NCBI RefSeq assembly: GCF_022508225.1
Contig: NZ_JAETXJ010000003.1
Coordinates: 305,556-369,555, forward strand
Length of the DNA: 64,000 nt
From: Desulfovibrio sp. UIB00
GTDB taxonomy: Bacteria; Desulfobacterota; Desulfovibrionia; Desulfovibrionales; Desulfovibrionaceae
Reading direction: 5' to 3'
Shown one piece after another: positions 18,681-27,182 of the stretch. The position numbers were made by a program, and so were the translations under genes. The stretch's first letter is position 1. The number at the start of each line of letters is the position of its first letter. Under the pieces are notes generated by a model. That model was not told the DNA's origin and did not search any database. It saw only the letters and a program-made list of their open reading frames with translations.

Positions 18681-19113
18681 GTTGTTGCTTTATGTTTTTT
18701 CATGGCGTTCACCTGTTGCAAGACAATAGCCGCTCCTCGAAGGCAAGTCTAGACAAGCGCTTTTCGGTCACGCCACTTGTGAAAACCGCAGCTTACGGCC
18801 TTTCTTGTTCGCATTTGCCTGCTACAGCCATTTGCCAGCCCATCACAGGCAGATTCTGCCCCTTCTGCTGCCGATTTTTCCTAACAGTCTTGCAAGGATA
18901 AATATTCCCGGCAACACCGGGCCTGAAGCCTGATGGCAGGTGCAGACGCTACGCCGCAGTTACGGATTTATTGCCGAAGCACGTAATAAGTCACTCTTTC
19001 ATCTTTCTGCTTGTGCCAAAAAAAATTTTCAACAACTTGCCGAGCGCTGCCCAATTTGTTCGACTGGCTACGCCCCCCCCTGCCCCAAACCAAAGCATCA
19101 CGCCGCAAAAAAC
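18681..19113. other. Intergenic stretch without recognisable genes
   Basis: About 430 bases lie between the tRNA terminator and the terminator of the permease gene. Only short open frames of low coding quality occur here. I find no integrase gene and no repeat of the tRNA 3' end, so no sign of an integrated element. Confidence 0.5.
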
Positions 19114-19166
19114 AAGGCCCGCTGGACATGCCGACCCCAGAGGGACGCGCACGCCAAGCGGGCCTT
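19109..19166 (-). terminator. Probable terminator of the amino-acid permease gene
   Basis: A 10-bp stem (19114-19123 with 19157-19166) has a long loop of 33 nt. On the minus strand it is followed by GTTTTTT. It begins 27 bases after the permease stop. Confidence 0.65.
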
Positions 19167-19192
19167 TACAGCCTGAAAACGATGCCAGAGCG

Positions 19193-20593
19193 TTATTTGC
19201 TCATGCTGGGAGGCAGATGCTTACTCTGCTTTTTCAGCTTGTAGCCCAGCCATACAAAGGCAATCCAGATGGGGGCAAGCATTACCGCAAGGCTTTCGCC
19301 AATAATCACGAGGACAACAAGCACCATAACCATAACCAGCAGGCACAGGTAGTTGGTGAAAGGATGCCAAGGCGCCTTGAAATGAACGAGTTCGCCAGCT
19401 CGAACCATGGCAGCGCGGAACTTGAGGTGCGTCAGGCTGATCATGGCCCAGTTAATGACCAGAGCGGCCACAACAAGCGACATGAGCAGGCCAAGAGCCT
19501 TGCCGGGGATGGCGTAGTTGATGATGACGCAGATCAGCGTGGCAAGAGAAGAAATAAGCAGGGCGTACACCGGCACGCCGCGAGCGCTGACAGTGCCTAA
19601 TGCCTTGGGGGCGTTGCCCTGAAGGGCCAGACCAAACAGCATGCGGCTGTTGCAGTACACGCAGCCGTTGTAGACGGAAAGGGCCGCAGTGAGCACCACA
19701 AAGTTCAGCGCATGCGCGGCAAAAGGAATGCCGATGAGGTCAAAAATCTGCACAAAGGGGCTGGCCACCATGGCCTGGGCCCAGTGGCTCTTGTCCACGG
19801 GTGCGCCAAGCTGGCTCCAGGGGTGCAGGGTCAGCAGCACAAGCAGCGCGCCGATGTAAAAAATAAGAATGCGGTAGATGATCTGGTTCACAGCCTTGGG
19901 GATGGTCACGCGCGGATTGTCGGTTTCCGCAGCGGCAATGCCCACGAGCTCAAGCCCGCCGAACGAAAAGGCCACGACCGCCAGTGCGGTAAACACGCCT
20001 TCCCAGCCGTGGGGCAAAAAGCCGCCGTGCATCCACAGGTTGCTCACCGCCGCATCAGGGCCAGCATGACCGCTGAACAGCAAAAAAGACCCCAGCAGGA
20101 TCATGGAGACAATGGCCACAATCTTGATGGAGGCAAACCAGAATTCCATTTCGCCAAAAAGGCTCACATGGCAAAGGTTTACTCCGGTGATAAGCAGGAA
20201 GAAAAAGGCCGTGGTCTGCCATGGCTGAATACTGGGAAACCAGTATTGCACATATACGGCAACAGCCGACAGCTCGGACATGCCCACCAGAACATACAGA
20301 ATCCAGTAGTTCCAGCCAGAGAGCAGACCGGGAAAATCACCCCAGTACTTGTGGGCAAGATTGCTGAAAGATCCGGCAACGGGTTCTTGCGCCATCATTT
20401 CGCCAAGCTGGCGCATGATCATGAAGGCAATGAAGCCGCCAAGCGAGTAGCTGATCAGAACAGCTGGGCCAGCCATCTGGATGGTGCCGGCCGAGCCAAG
20501 AAACAAGCCGGTGCCAATGGCTCCGCCCAGGGCAATGAGCTGTACATGCCTGTTTTTCAAGGCTCTTTTCAATTCTGGTGTTTCGTTTTTCAT
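19193..20593 (-). CDS. Aromatic amino-acid permease, PheP/AroP-like (APC family)
   Basis: The 466-residue inner-membrane protein has about 12 membrane helices. The APC-family N-terminal motif (LIALGGAIGTGLFLGSAGTIQMAGPA, residues about 18-43) and the stretches YKYWG-like HKYWGDFPGLLSGWNYW, FSFGGLELVGIAAAE and VYNGCVYCNSRMLFGLALQGNAP resemble E. coli PheP closely. It imports amino acids with protons; aromatic specificity is inferred from that resemblance. The ATG at 20593 (MKNETPELKRALKNRH) matches where PheP-type proteins start, though no good ribosome site precedes it. A TTG at 20647 would add 18 unconserved residues. Confidence 0.9.
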   Translation of the reverse strand: MKNETPELKRALKNRHVQLIALGGAIGTGLFLGSAGTIQMAGPAVLISYSLGGFIAFMIMRQLGEMMAQEPVAGSFSNLAHKYWGDFPGLLSGWNYWILYVLVGMSELSAVAVYVQYWFPSIQPWQTTAFFFLLITGVNLCHVSLFGEMEFWFASIKIVAIVSMILLGSFLLFSGHAGPDAAVSNLWMHGGFLPHGWEGVFTALAVVAFSFGGLELVGIAAAETDNPRVTIPKAVNQIIYRILIFYIGALLVLLTLHPWSQLGAPVDKSHWAQAMVASPFVQIFDLIGIPFAAHALNFVVLTAALSVYNGCVYCNSRMLFGLALQGNAPKALGTVSARGVPVYALLISSLATLICVIINYAIPGKALGLLMSLVVAALVINWAMISLTHLKFRAAMVRAGELVHFKAPWHPFTNYLCLLVMVMVLVVLVIIGESLAVMLAPIWIAFVWLGYKLKKQSKHLPPSMSK

Positions 20594-20897
20594 TTGCAGA
20601 AATTTGGCTATGCGGCCACTCCCCGCCAGAGTCGCCCTGTTGCACAAAACCCGGTATGCGGCCGGCCAATCCTCGTGTCGTTAAAAACGAAAGGCGGCTT
20701 CCACAACAAAACCGACCTTTCGCGCACATTCGCCTTTTGCCCGGTCAGCGGCAAACGGCTGACCCAACATTCCACAGGCCGCAACTCAGCCCGCCGCAGC
20801 TATTGGCACTGCGGTGGGCAAACTACGTATGCGGCCCTGCGCCTGACACAGTAACAAAACGCCGCTCGAAAACAAGCGGCGTTTTGCGTCAGGACAG
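20594..20897. other. Intergenic region between the permease and the zinc-ribbon gene
   Basis: It contains the terminator of the upstream minus-strand operon (20855-20886) and should hold the permease promoter. No gene or riboswitch is recognised. Confidence 0.5.
20855..20886 (-). terminator. Terminator of the metH-to-zinc-ribbon operon
   Basis: A perfect 12-bp stem (20855-20866 with 20875-20886) has an 8-nt loop and ends in a TTTTG arm on the minus strand, twelve bases after the zinc-ribbon gene stop. Confidence 0.8.
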
Positions 20898-21620
20898 TTA
20901 TTTAGGCTGCTCTGCGGGGGTACCCGTACCGGAGCCGCCCTGTTCAGACACATCCCTGGCGTCAATGATCCTCACGCCAAACTCGGCCACGCCATCGGGC
21001 GGCGCGTAAAACAGCACCATAAACGGTACTTCGCCGCCGCGCGGCACATTGGTGTTGTTGGTGAGAATCTCAACCTTGTTGTTGAGGAAGGATTCCATTT
21101 CCTTCTCGCTCAGCACCTGGAGCTGAAAAAGTGAAAGCTGCACGCCGCCGAGCTGTTTTTTGACAGCCAGGGCTTTCTTGTCCTTGTCGTAGATGGCGGC
21201 TTCAATGGTAATAAGTTCCTTTGGCTGGGGAAACTCGTTAACCACCCTGCCCTCTATCACAAAAACCTTGCCCACCTTTTCATTATCAACATAATACTGC
21301 CGCACATTGCGCATGGTCAGCAGTTCGACCTGCTTGGCAATTTCCTGCTCACTAGGCTGCTTGGCAGCATTCTTGAGCGAATAATAATACCAGCCGCCGC
21401 CTGCACAGGCCAGCACCAGCACAAAAATCAGCGCCAGTTTGACCAGTGGCAGCTTCTTTTTGATGGGCATTTCCGGCAGCGGCCCCTGTTCGGCCAGGGG
21501 AACTTCCGGCTCATAGGTGAAAACCGTCTTGCAGACCGAGCAACGCAGCTTGACGCCCGGCTTGGCAAGCTGATCCGGCAAATTGAAGCGGCTACCGCAA
21601 TTGGGACACTTTATTTCCAT
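20898..21620 (-). CDS. MJ0042-type zinc-ribbon membrane protein, DUF3426-like
   Basis: The 240-residue protein starts with a zinc ribbon (C5, C8, C27, C30 in CPNCGSRFNLP and RCSVCKTVFTY). A single membrane helix lies at about 60-83 (LVKLALIFVLVLACAGGGWYY), and the remaining domain of about 150 residues resembles DUF3426 (VFVIEGRVVNEFPQPKELI). The orientation suggests a cytoplasmic zinc ribbon and an extracytoplasmic beta domain. The function is not established. It is the last gene of the metH operon, 43 bases after hpt. Confidence 0.85.
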   Translation of the reverse strand: MEIKCPNCGSRFNLPDQLAKPGVKLRCSVCKTVFTYEPEVPLAEQGPLPEMPIKKKLPLVKLALIFVLVLACAGGGWYYYSLKNAAKQPSEQEIAKQVELLTMRNVRQYYVDNEKVGKVFVIEGRVVNEFPQPKELITIEAAIYDKDKKALAVKKQLGGVQLSLFQLQVLSEKEMESFLNNKVEILTNNTNVPRGGEVPFMVLFYAPPDGVAEFGVRIIDARDVSEQGGSGTGTPAEQPK

Positions 21621-21663
21621 GCCATTACTCCAAAACCTACCGGCTGCCGGAGCCGGGAAAAGC

Positions 21664-22212
21664 CTATTCGGGAATCACTTCAAACACGCCGGGCAACATA
21701 CGGTAATGCTCGGCGTAGTCCAGGCCATAGCCCACAATGAACCCCTGGTTCAGCTTGAAGCCCGCAAAATCGACCTTGACGTCAACTTCCCGGCGTTCAT
21801 CCTTGTCCACCAGTGCAGCCAGACGCAGACTGCGCGCCTTGCGCGCCGCAAACTGCCCGAGCAGAAAACGCATGCTGTGCCCGCTGTCCACGATATCTTC
21901 AACAATCAGCACATGCTTGTCGCAAATGTCAATCTCCACATCTTTGCTGAAGATCACATGCTTGGAGCTGGAAGACCCTTTGCCATAACTGGACAAACGG
22001 ACAAAATCCAGTTCCAGATTTTTGTTTTGCAAAAATCGAACCAGATCACTAAAAAACATGAAGCCACCCTTGAGCACACACACTGCCACCATCGGCTCAT
22101 CACCGTACTCGGCGTTGATCTCTGCGGCCAGTTCCTGGATCCGGGCTGCAATCTGTTCCGGCGTGAATACCGGTTTCAGTTCTTTTACCTTGATGTCGTT
22201 AGCCTTGGACAT
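21664..22212 (-). CDS. hpt: Hypoxanthine phosphoribosyltransferase
   Basis: The 182-residue purine-salvage enzyme makes IMP or GMP from the base and PRPP. The PRPP-binding motif is VLIVEDIVDSGHSM, and VCVLKGGFMFFSDL forms the pyrophosphate loop. The C-terminal base-binding part includes VGYGLDYAEHYRMLP. It overlaps the preceding GNAT gene by 14 bases. Confidence 0.96.
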   Translation of the reverse strand: MSKANDIKVKELKPVFTPEQIAARIQELAAEINAEYGDEPMVAVCVLKGGFMFFSDLVRFLQNKNLELDFVRLSSYGKGSSSSKHVIFSKDVEIDICDKHVLIVEDIVDSGHSMRFLLGQFAARKARSLRLAALVDKDERREVDVKVDFAGFKLNQGFIVGYGLDYAEHYRMLPGVFEVIPE

Positions 22213-22708
22213 GCACCTCTCCTACGTCCTTTGCAGCGGAATCCAGTTCAAAATAGACGGCTGTTTCGTCGCAGTTGGGGTACTTGGCGCAGTGCACGCA
22301 GTCGGCCCAGATTTTTTGCGGCAAAACATCCTTGTCCACAACCCTGAAACCCAGGCGGGCGAAAAACGCCTCCTGGTATGTAAGCGCAAACACTTTCTGA
22401 ATATGCAGATCGCGGCATTCACTAAGGCAGGCGTCGACAAGCTCCCTGCCTGTTCCCAGGCGGCGGACGTCTTCACGCACCACAAGCGAGCATATTTCGG
22501 CCAGGTCTTCCCACACAGGGGCAAGGGCGCAGCAGCCCACTATCTCGCCAGCAGTATTTTCTGCAACCATAAAGTTGCGCACATGTCCATAAAGATGGAT
22601 CAGCGCGCGGGGCAGCAAAAGCCCTTTCTGGGCGCATTGCAGCAAAAGCCCATGCATGGACTTTACATCGTCCATGTGGGCCTTGCGCACCACAAGGGTA
22701 TTTTCCAT
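22199..22708 (-). CDS. GNAT acetyltransferase, short N-acetylglutamate synthase-like
   Basis: The 169-residue GNAT protein matches the short, kinase-less type of amino-acid N-acetyltransferase: VRKAHMDDVKSMHGLLL, a central WEDLAEICSLVVREDVRRLGTG acetyl-CoA loop, then VFALTYQEAFFARLGF and a Cys-rich end (CVHCAKYPNCDE). The likely reaction is glutamate plus acetyl-CoA to N-acetylglutamate, the first arginine-synthesis step. It overlaps the thioredoxin-like gene by 1 base (TAATG) and hpt by 14 bases. Confidence 0.85.
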   Translation of the reverse strand: MENTLVVRKAHMDDVKSMHGLLLQCAQKGLLLPRALIHLYGHVRNFMVAENTAGEIVGCCALAPVWEDLAEICSLVVREDVRRLGTGRELVDACLSECRDLHIQKVFALTYQEAFFARLGFRVVDKDVLPQKIWADCVHCAKYPNCDETAVYFELDSAAKDVGEVHVQG

Positions 22709-23175
22709 TATTTCTGTTCCAGCAGCTTTTTAAAGACCATTTCGACCATTTCTGCGTCCGCCATGCCGGGTTCAGAAAGAATGAGCTGACCATCCTTGCT
22801 GTAGAAGGCATTGTGCGGAATCTGCGAAATCTTGAACGCCCGCGCCACTTCGCGGTCAGCGACAAAGACGGGGTATGTCATCTTCATCTTTTCCACAAAG
22901 GGGGGCACAACCTTGGAGTCTTCATCAAGGGAGATGCTCACAATAAGCACGTCTTTTTCCGCGTACTTTTTGCGAACGTTGACAAGTTCGGGGATTTCAA
23001 CGCGGCACGGAGGGCACCATGTGGCGAAGAAATTGAGCATGATGACCTTGCCCTTGTTTTTGGCAAGCATATCCGTCAGCCCGGCCAAATTCAGGGTAGG
23101 AACCGATGACGAGGCCGCCAGCGCCGAGCACGGCAAAGCCAGACACAGCAATAAGGCCAGGATGAGTTTCTTCAT
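22708..23175 (-). CDS. Periplasmic TlpA/ResA-like thioredoxin
   Basis: The 155-residue precursor has a signal peptide (MKKLILALLLCLALPCSALA) and a thioredoxin fold with WCPPC at about residues 53-57. The cis-Pro loop is SQIPHN. Proteins with CPPC and this length (TlpA, ResA, CcmG-like) reduce disulfides in the periplasm, often for cytochrome c maturation. The substrate is unknown. It probably takes electrons from a DsbD/CcdA-type protein, and a full DsbD is encoded at 16560-18482. It sits 49 bases after metH. Confidence 0.9.
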   Translation of the reverse strand: MKKLILALLLCLALPCSALAASSSVPTLNLAGLTDMLAKNKGKVIMLNFFATWCPPCRVEIPELVNVRKKYAEKDVLIVSISLDEDSKVVPPFVEKMKMTYPVFVADREVARAFKISQIPHNAFYSKDGQLILSEPGMADAEMVEMVFKKLLEQK

Positions 23176-23224
23176 AGTTTACCCGAAGTTTTGAATGAGG
23201 AGCAAAGGCCGCGCCAGGGCGCGG

Positions 23225-25621
23225 CTAAACAAACTGCTTGGCGGCCTTTACCGCACCTACGGCGTCAGCGCAATACGCATCTGCGCCGATGGCATCGGCA
23301 AAAGCCTGCGTAACGGCAGCCCCGCCCACCAGTACCTTGATGGGCAAAGCGCGCTCCCTGACGATTTTGATGGTGTCTTCCATGCGAACCATGGTGGTGG
23401 TCATCAATGCCGACAAGCCGATGATACGCGCGTTGTGCTTGAGTGCGCAAGCAACAATGGCTTCTGCCGGAACGTCCTTGCCCGCGTCCACCACGTCAAA
23501 GCCGTGGTTGCCGAGCAGCAGCGAAACAATGTTCTTGCCAATATCATGGATATCGCCTTCTACCGTGGCCATCACTACGACAGGGCGCGTTTCCGGACCG
23601 CGCCCGGCCTCCAGCAAAGGCTTGAGATACGCAAAAGCCGTCTGCATGGTTTCTGCCGCGCGGATGAGCTGGGGCAAAAAATACTCCCGCCGTTCATAGC
23701 GCGCGCCCACTTCCGTGATAGCCGGAATGAGCGTTTCCTGCACAAGGGTAAAGGGGTCGGCTCCCGCGTCAAGCTCTGCCATAAGCAGAGTCAGCACATT
23801 TTCCTTGTCGCCGTTGAGCACGGCTTCGGCAAGGGTTTTGGCCGCAGCCCCGCCGCCCTGGCGCACCTGCACGGATCCTTCGCCGGGCTTCCAGCCGGAA
23901 TAGGAGGCTATAAACGAGGATGCGTGGGCATCGTGGTTGCACAGCACCTTGAGCGCGTCTGCCGCCTCGCGCAGCCGCTGGGCAGAGGGGTTGGCGATGC
24001 ACGATGTAAGCCCCGCGCCAGCCGCAAGGGAAAGAAACGTGGAATTAAGCAGTTCGCGCGCCGGCAGGCCGAAAGAAAGATTTGAAAGGCCAAGCGTTGT
24101 GGGCAGGCCATTGGCAGCGCACCAGCGCGTCATTTCCAGACACTGGAGGGCGCTGTCCGCGCTGGAGGATACAGCCAGCGCCAGAATATCCACCATCATC
24201 AGCCGTCGTGAAATGCCCATGCCCTCGGCCCTTTCGATCAGGCTCTCCACCGTGCTGATGCGCTCTGCGGCTTTTTCCGGCAGATGCGCCCCCTGGAGGG
24301 GCAGCAGAATAAAGGGCGCGCCAAAATCGCGGCACAAGGGGCCGAGCGCTTCCATGCGACCAGTCTCGCCGCTGATGGAATTCACCAGAAACGAACCAGG
24401 ACAGTACGGCAATGCGTTGGCAATGGCATCCGCATTGGAAGAATCTATGGAGAGCGGCAGGGGCAGCCGCCCCACAAGACGCTGCACCAGTTCGGGCAAA
24501 AGCTGGGTTTCGTCCACCAGGGGCGCGCCCACGTTCACGTCAAGCACAGTGGCCCCGGCATCCACCTGAGCATCGGCAAGTTGCATGGCAACGTCAAAAG
24601 CTCCAGCCTGAAGCTCCTGCGTAAGAGCTTTTTTCCCCGTGGGGTTGATGCGTTCGCCAATGATGGTCAGGGGCTGGCCCACAGCGATGCGCACCATCTG
24701 GGAGCGGTTGGTCAGGCAGATGCCCTTGCGCGATACCGTGGGGGGCGTGACGCTGTCCATGCCGCGCAAGGCCTGCGCAAGCGCCGCCAGATGAGCGGGC
24801 GTTGTGCCGCAGCAGCCGCCAAGTATGCGCGCGCCAAGGTGGGCGAAGGGGGCGGTTTTTTGCGCAAAATCTTCCGGCCCAAGAGGGAACACGGTTTCGT
24901 TGCCGCGCAGCTCGGGCAAACCGGCATTGGGTTCGGCCATGACCGGGCATTCGCACACGCTGAGCAGTTCCTGCACCACTGGCAGCATCTGATCCGGCCC
25001 GAGGCTACAGTTGGTGCCGACCACATCCACGCCCATGTTCTGCATGGTTTCGGCAAAAATTGCGGGGGTAGAGCCGGTAAGGCTCACGCCCTGTTCAAAA
25101 GTCATGGAGACCATGATGGGCAGGTCGCATTCCTGCCGGGCAGCCACCACGGCAGCTCTTGCTTCGGCAAGGTCGAACTGTGTTTCAATAAATATGAGGT
25201 CGGCCCCGCCCGCCACAAGCCCGCGAATCTGATTGGCAAAGGCCGCGATAAGATCGCGCGGTTCCACAGGGCCGAGGGGCTTGGCAAAATGCCCAGTGGG
25301 GCCCACATTGCCCGCCACAAAGACAGGGCGGCCAGCCTGCGCGGCGGCTTCTTTGGCAATTTCGACCATGCGCCGGTTGAACGAAAAAACGTCCAGACTT
25401 TTTGGCAGCTTGTAAATATTGCCGCCAAAGGTGCACGACGTCAGCAGATCAACGCCCGCGTCCAGATAGGCCTTGTGGATGCCGCGCAGGGTGTCGGGGT
25501 TTGCCATGCAAAATTCTTCGGGAGTCGCGCCGGCGGGCATGCCCGAGGCCTGAAGCATGGTACCCATGGCACCGTCGAGCAAAAGAGGCCTGCCAAGGCC
25601 GAGGGCTTGTCGAAATGTCAT
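23225..25621 (-). CDS. metH: Cobalamin-dependent methionine synthase without activation domain
   Basis: The 799-residue enzyme moves a methyl group from 5-methyltetrahydrofolate to homocysteine. Domains: homocysteine-binding barrel (about 1-290, zinc Cys in GTNCSLG and GGCCGTT), pterin-binding barrel (about 310-570, INPTGKKAL and DVNVGAPLVDE), and the cobalamin cap and Rossmann domain (about 580-799) with D691-x-H693-x-x-G696. It stops after the B12 domain; the C-terminal AdoMet-binding reactivation domain of E. coli MetH is absent, as in several anaerobes. The start at 25621 (MTFRQALGLG) matches family N-termini; upstream in-frame codons are not conserved in character. Confidence 0.95.
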   Translation of the reverse strand: MTFRQALGLGRPLLLDGAMGTMLQASGMPAGATPEEFCMANPDTLRGIHKAYLDAGVDLLTSCTFGGNIYKLPKSLDVFSFNRRMVEIAKEAAAQAGRPVFVAGNVGPTGHFAKPLGPVEPRDLIAAFANQIRGLVAGGADLIFIETQFDLAEARAAVVAARQECDLPIMVSMTFEQGVSLTGSTPAIFAETMQNMGVDVVGTNCSLGPDQMLPVVQELLSVCECPVMAEPNAGLPELRGNETVFPLGPEDFAQKTAPFAHLGARILGGCCGTTPAHLAALAQALRGMDSVTPPTVSRKGICLTNRSQMVRIAVGQPLTIIGERINPTGKKALTQELQAGAFDVAMQLADAQVDAGATVLDVNVGAPLVDETQLLPELVQRLVGRLPLPLSIDSSNADAIANALPYCPGSFLVNSISGETGRMEALGPLCRDFGAPFILLPLQGAHLPEKAAERISTVESLIERAEGMGISRRLMMVDILALAVSSSADSALQCLEMTRWCAANGLPTTLGLSNLSFGLPARELLNSTFLSLAAGAGLTSCIANPSAQRLREAADALKVLCNHDAHASSFIASYSGWKPGEGSVQVRQGGGAAAKTLAEAVLNGDKENVLTLLMAELDAGADPFTLVQETLIPAITEVGARYERREYFLPQLIRAAETMQTAFAYLKPLLEAGRGPETRPVVVMATVEGDIHDIGKNIVSLLLGNHGFDVVDAGKDVPAEAIVACALKHNARIIGLSALMTTTMVRMEDTIKIVRERALPIKVLVGGAAVTQAFADAIGADAYCADAVGAVKAAKQFV

Positions 25622-25918
25622 CGTCGTCTCGCTCTGTTCCCAGCACAGTCGCCGCAAGCCAAAGTGCACCTTTGCCTTCCGCCTGCAATACCTGTATGCT
25701 GGGGCTTCCGTTGTTTGAGGCCGCTGATTCCGTAAGGATTTTGCGAACCGGAACATGCGGGCCGAACCGGGGCTGAACGCCGCCGGGGCCGCGAAAACGC
25801 GCCGCGCATTAAACCCGGCAGGCCTTTTACTACTGAAAAACACTGAAAAGAACAAACCAAAACTATAGCATTAAACATTGCGGCCCGTTGAAGGCAGCGA
25901 TGCTCAGACATAAATATC

Positions 25919-27181
25919 ATGAAAAAAGATAGTCCGATAGCTCCCAAAAACCCGCGCAGCGCGCAAAAAGCGGAAGAAACCGAAATTTCCTCGCCTGAGG
26001 TGGAAATTCTGGATGCTCCCCCTTCGCGCAAGCGGACACCCCCTGCCGGGGCCGCCACACGTAGCGCTGCCACCAAGGCGCGCACCCGTTCGACCGAAGG
26101 CAAGGCCGCCAAGCAGAGCATTCTTGATGTGGATGGCTCCGCCGTGCGCGAGGTTCCAGCAGATTCCGTATCTGACGATCAGGACGATGACGATGCGATT
26201 GCTGATTCTGCGGAAGATGTGGACGTTGAGCTGGACGCCAGCGATCATGACCTCGACCCCATTGTTCTTGAAGACGACCATGAGGGCCTGCCTGCGCCGT
26301 CCACAACGCGCCTGCCTGCAGTTGGCCCGCGCGACAGCCTGCACCTTTACCTGCGCGAAGTAAGCCGCTTCCCCCTGCTCAAGCCGGATGAAGAACACGA
26401 GCTTGCCTTGCGTGTGCGCGACCACAACGATGCGGACGCGGCCTTTCGGCTTGTTTCATCGCATCTGCGGCTTGTGGTGCGCATTGCCATGGACTTTCAG
26501 CGCAGATGGATGCAGAACGTGCTCGACCTCGTACAGGAGGGCAATGTGGGGCTCATGCGTGCGGTCAACAAATTTGACCCCGACAAGGGCATCAAGTTTT
26601 CGTACTATGCTTCGTTCTGGATCAAGGCCTACATACTCAAGTTCATCATGGACAACTGGCGCATGGTCAAGATCGGCACCACCCAGGTGCAGCGCAAGCT
26701 GTTCTACAATCTGAACCGCGAGCGTCAAAAGCTGATCATGCAGGGCTTTGACCCCGATGCGGCCATGCTTTCCGAGCGCCTCGGCGTTACGGAAGACCAG
26801 ATCAACGAGATGGATCAGCGCCTTGCCTCCACCGACATGTCGCTGAACGTGCCTGTGGGCGAGGATGCCGGAGGCGCAACGCGCATGGACTTTTTGCCCG
26901 CGCTCGGCCCCGGCATTGAAGACAGCCTTGCCAGCGATGAAATCGCCGGGCTTGTGCGCAGCAAGCTCAAGACCATACTGCCCAAGCTGAACGAAAAAGA
27001 GCTGTATATTCTGCAAAACCGCCTGCTCACGGATGAACCTGTAACCTTGCGCGAGATAGGCGAACGGTATAACGTCACGCGGGAACGAGTCCGCCAGCTT
27101 GAGGCGCGGTTGCTGGAAAAGATCCGGCAGCATCTAGCTGTGGATATCAAAGACTTTTCAGACACATGGATACAATCCTGA
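25919..27181 (+). CDS. rpoH: RpoH-family sigma factor with acidic N-terminal extension
   Basis: The 420-residue sigma-70-family protein has conserved regions 1.2 to 4 from about residue 138. The RpoH-box-like QRKLFYNL at 258-265 and the nearby MVKIGTTQ favour the heat-shock sigma-32 group. Region 2 includes [21 protein letters not shown], and region 4.2 ends [18 protein letters not shown]. The first 137 residues are low-complexity, with a basic Ala/Arg/Thr part and then an Asp/Glu-rich part (about 85-122), absent from E. coli RpoH. The start ATG at 25919 was kept because no closer start precedes the conserved core. It is followed at 1 base by a TPR lipoprotein gene. Confidence 0.85.
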   Translation: MKKDSPIAPKNPRSAQKAEETEISSPEVEILDAPPSRKRTPPAGAATRSAATKARTRSTEGKAAKQSILDVDGSAVREVPADSVSDDQDDDDAIADSAEDVDVELDASDHDLDPIVLEDDHEGLPAPSTTRLPAVGPRDSLHLYLREVSRFPLLKPDEEHELALRVRDHNDADAAFRLVSSHLRLVVRIAMDFQRRWMQNVLDLVQEGNVGLMRAVNKFDPDKGIKFSYYASFWIKAYILKFIMDNWRMVKIGTTQVQRKLFYNLNRERQKLIMQGFDPDAAMLSERLGVTEDQINEMDQRLASTDMSLNVPVGEDAGGATRMDFLPALGPGIEDSLASDEIAGLVRSKLKTILPKLNEKELYILQNRLLTDEPVTLREIGERYNVTRERVRQLEARLLEKIRQHLAVDIKDFSDTWIQS

Positions 27182-27182
27182 T

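Noticed and set aside
25622..25918. Possible cobalamin or SAM riboswitch upstream of metH
   Set aside because: I looked for the B12-box and SAM-I core on the minus strand and found neither; the region is also the divergent promoter region of the sigma factor.
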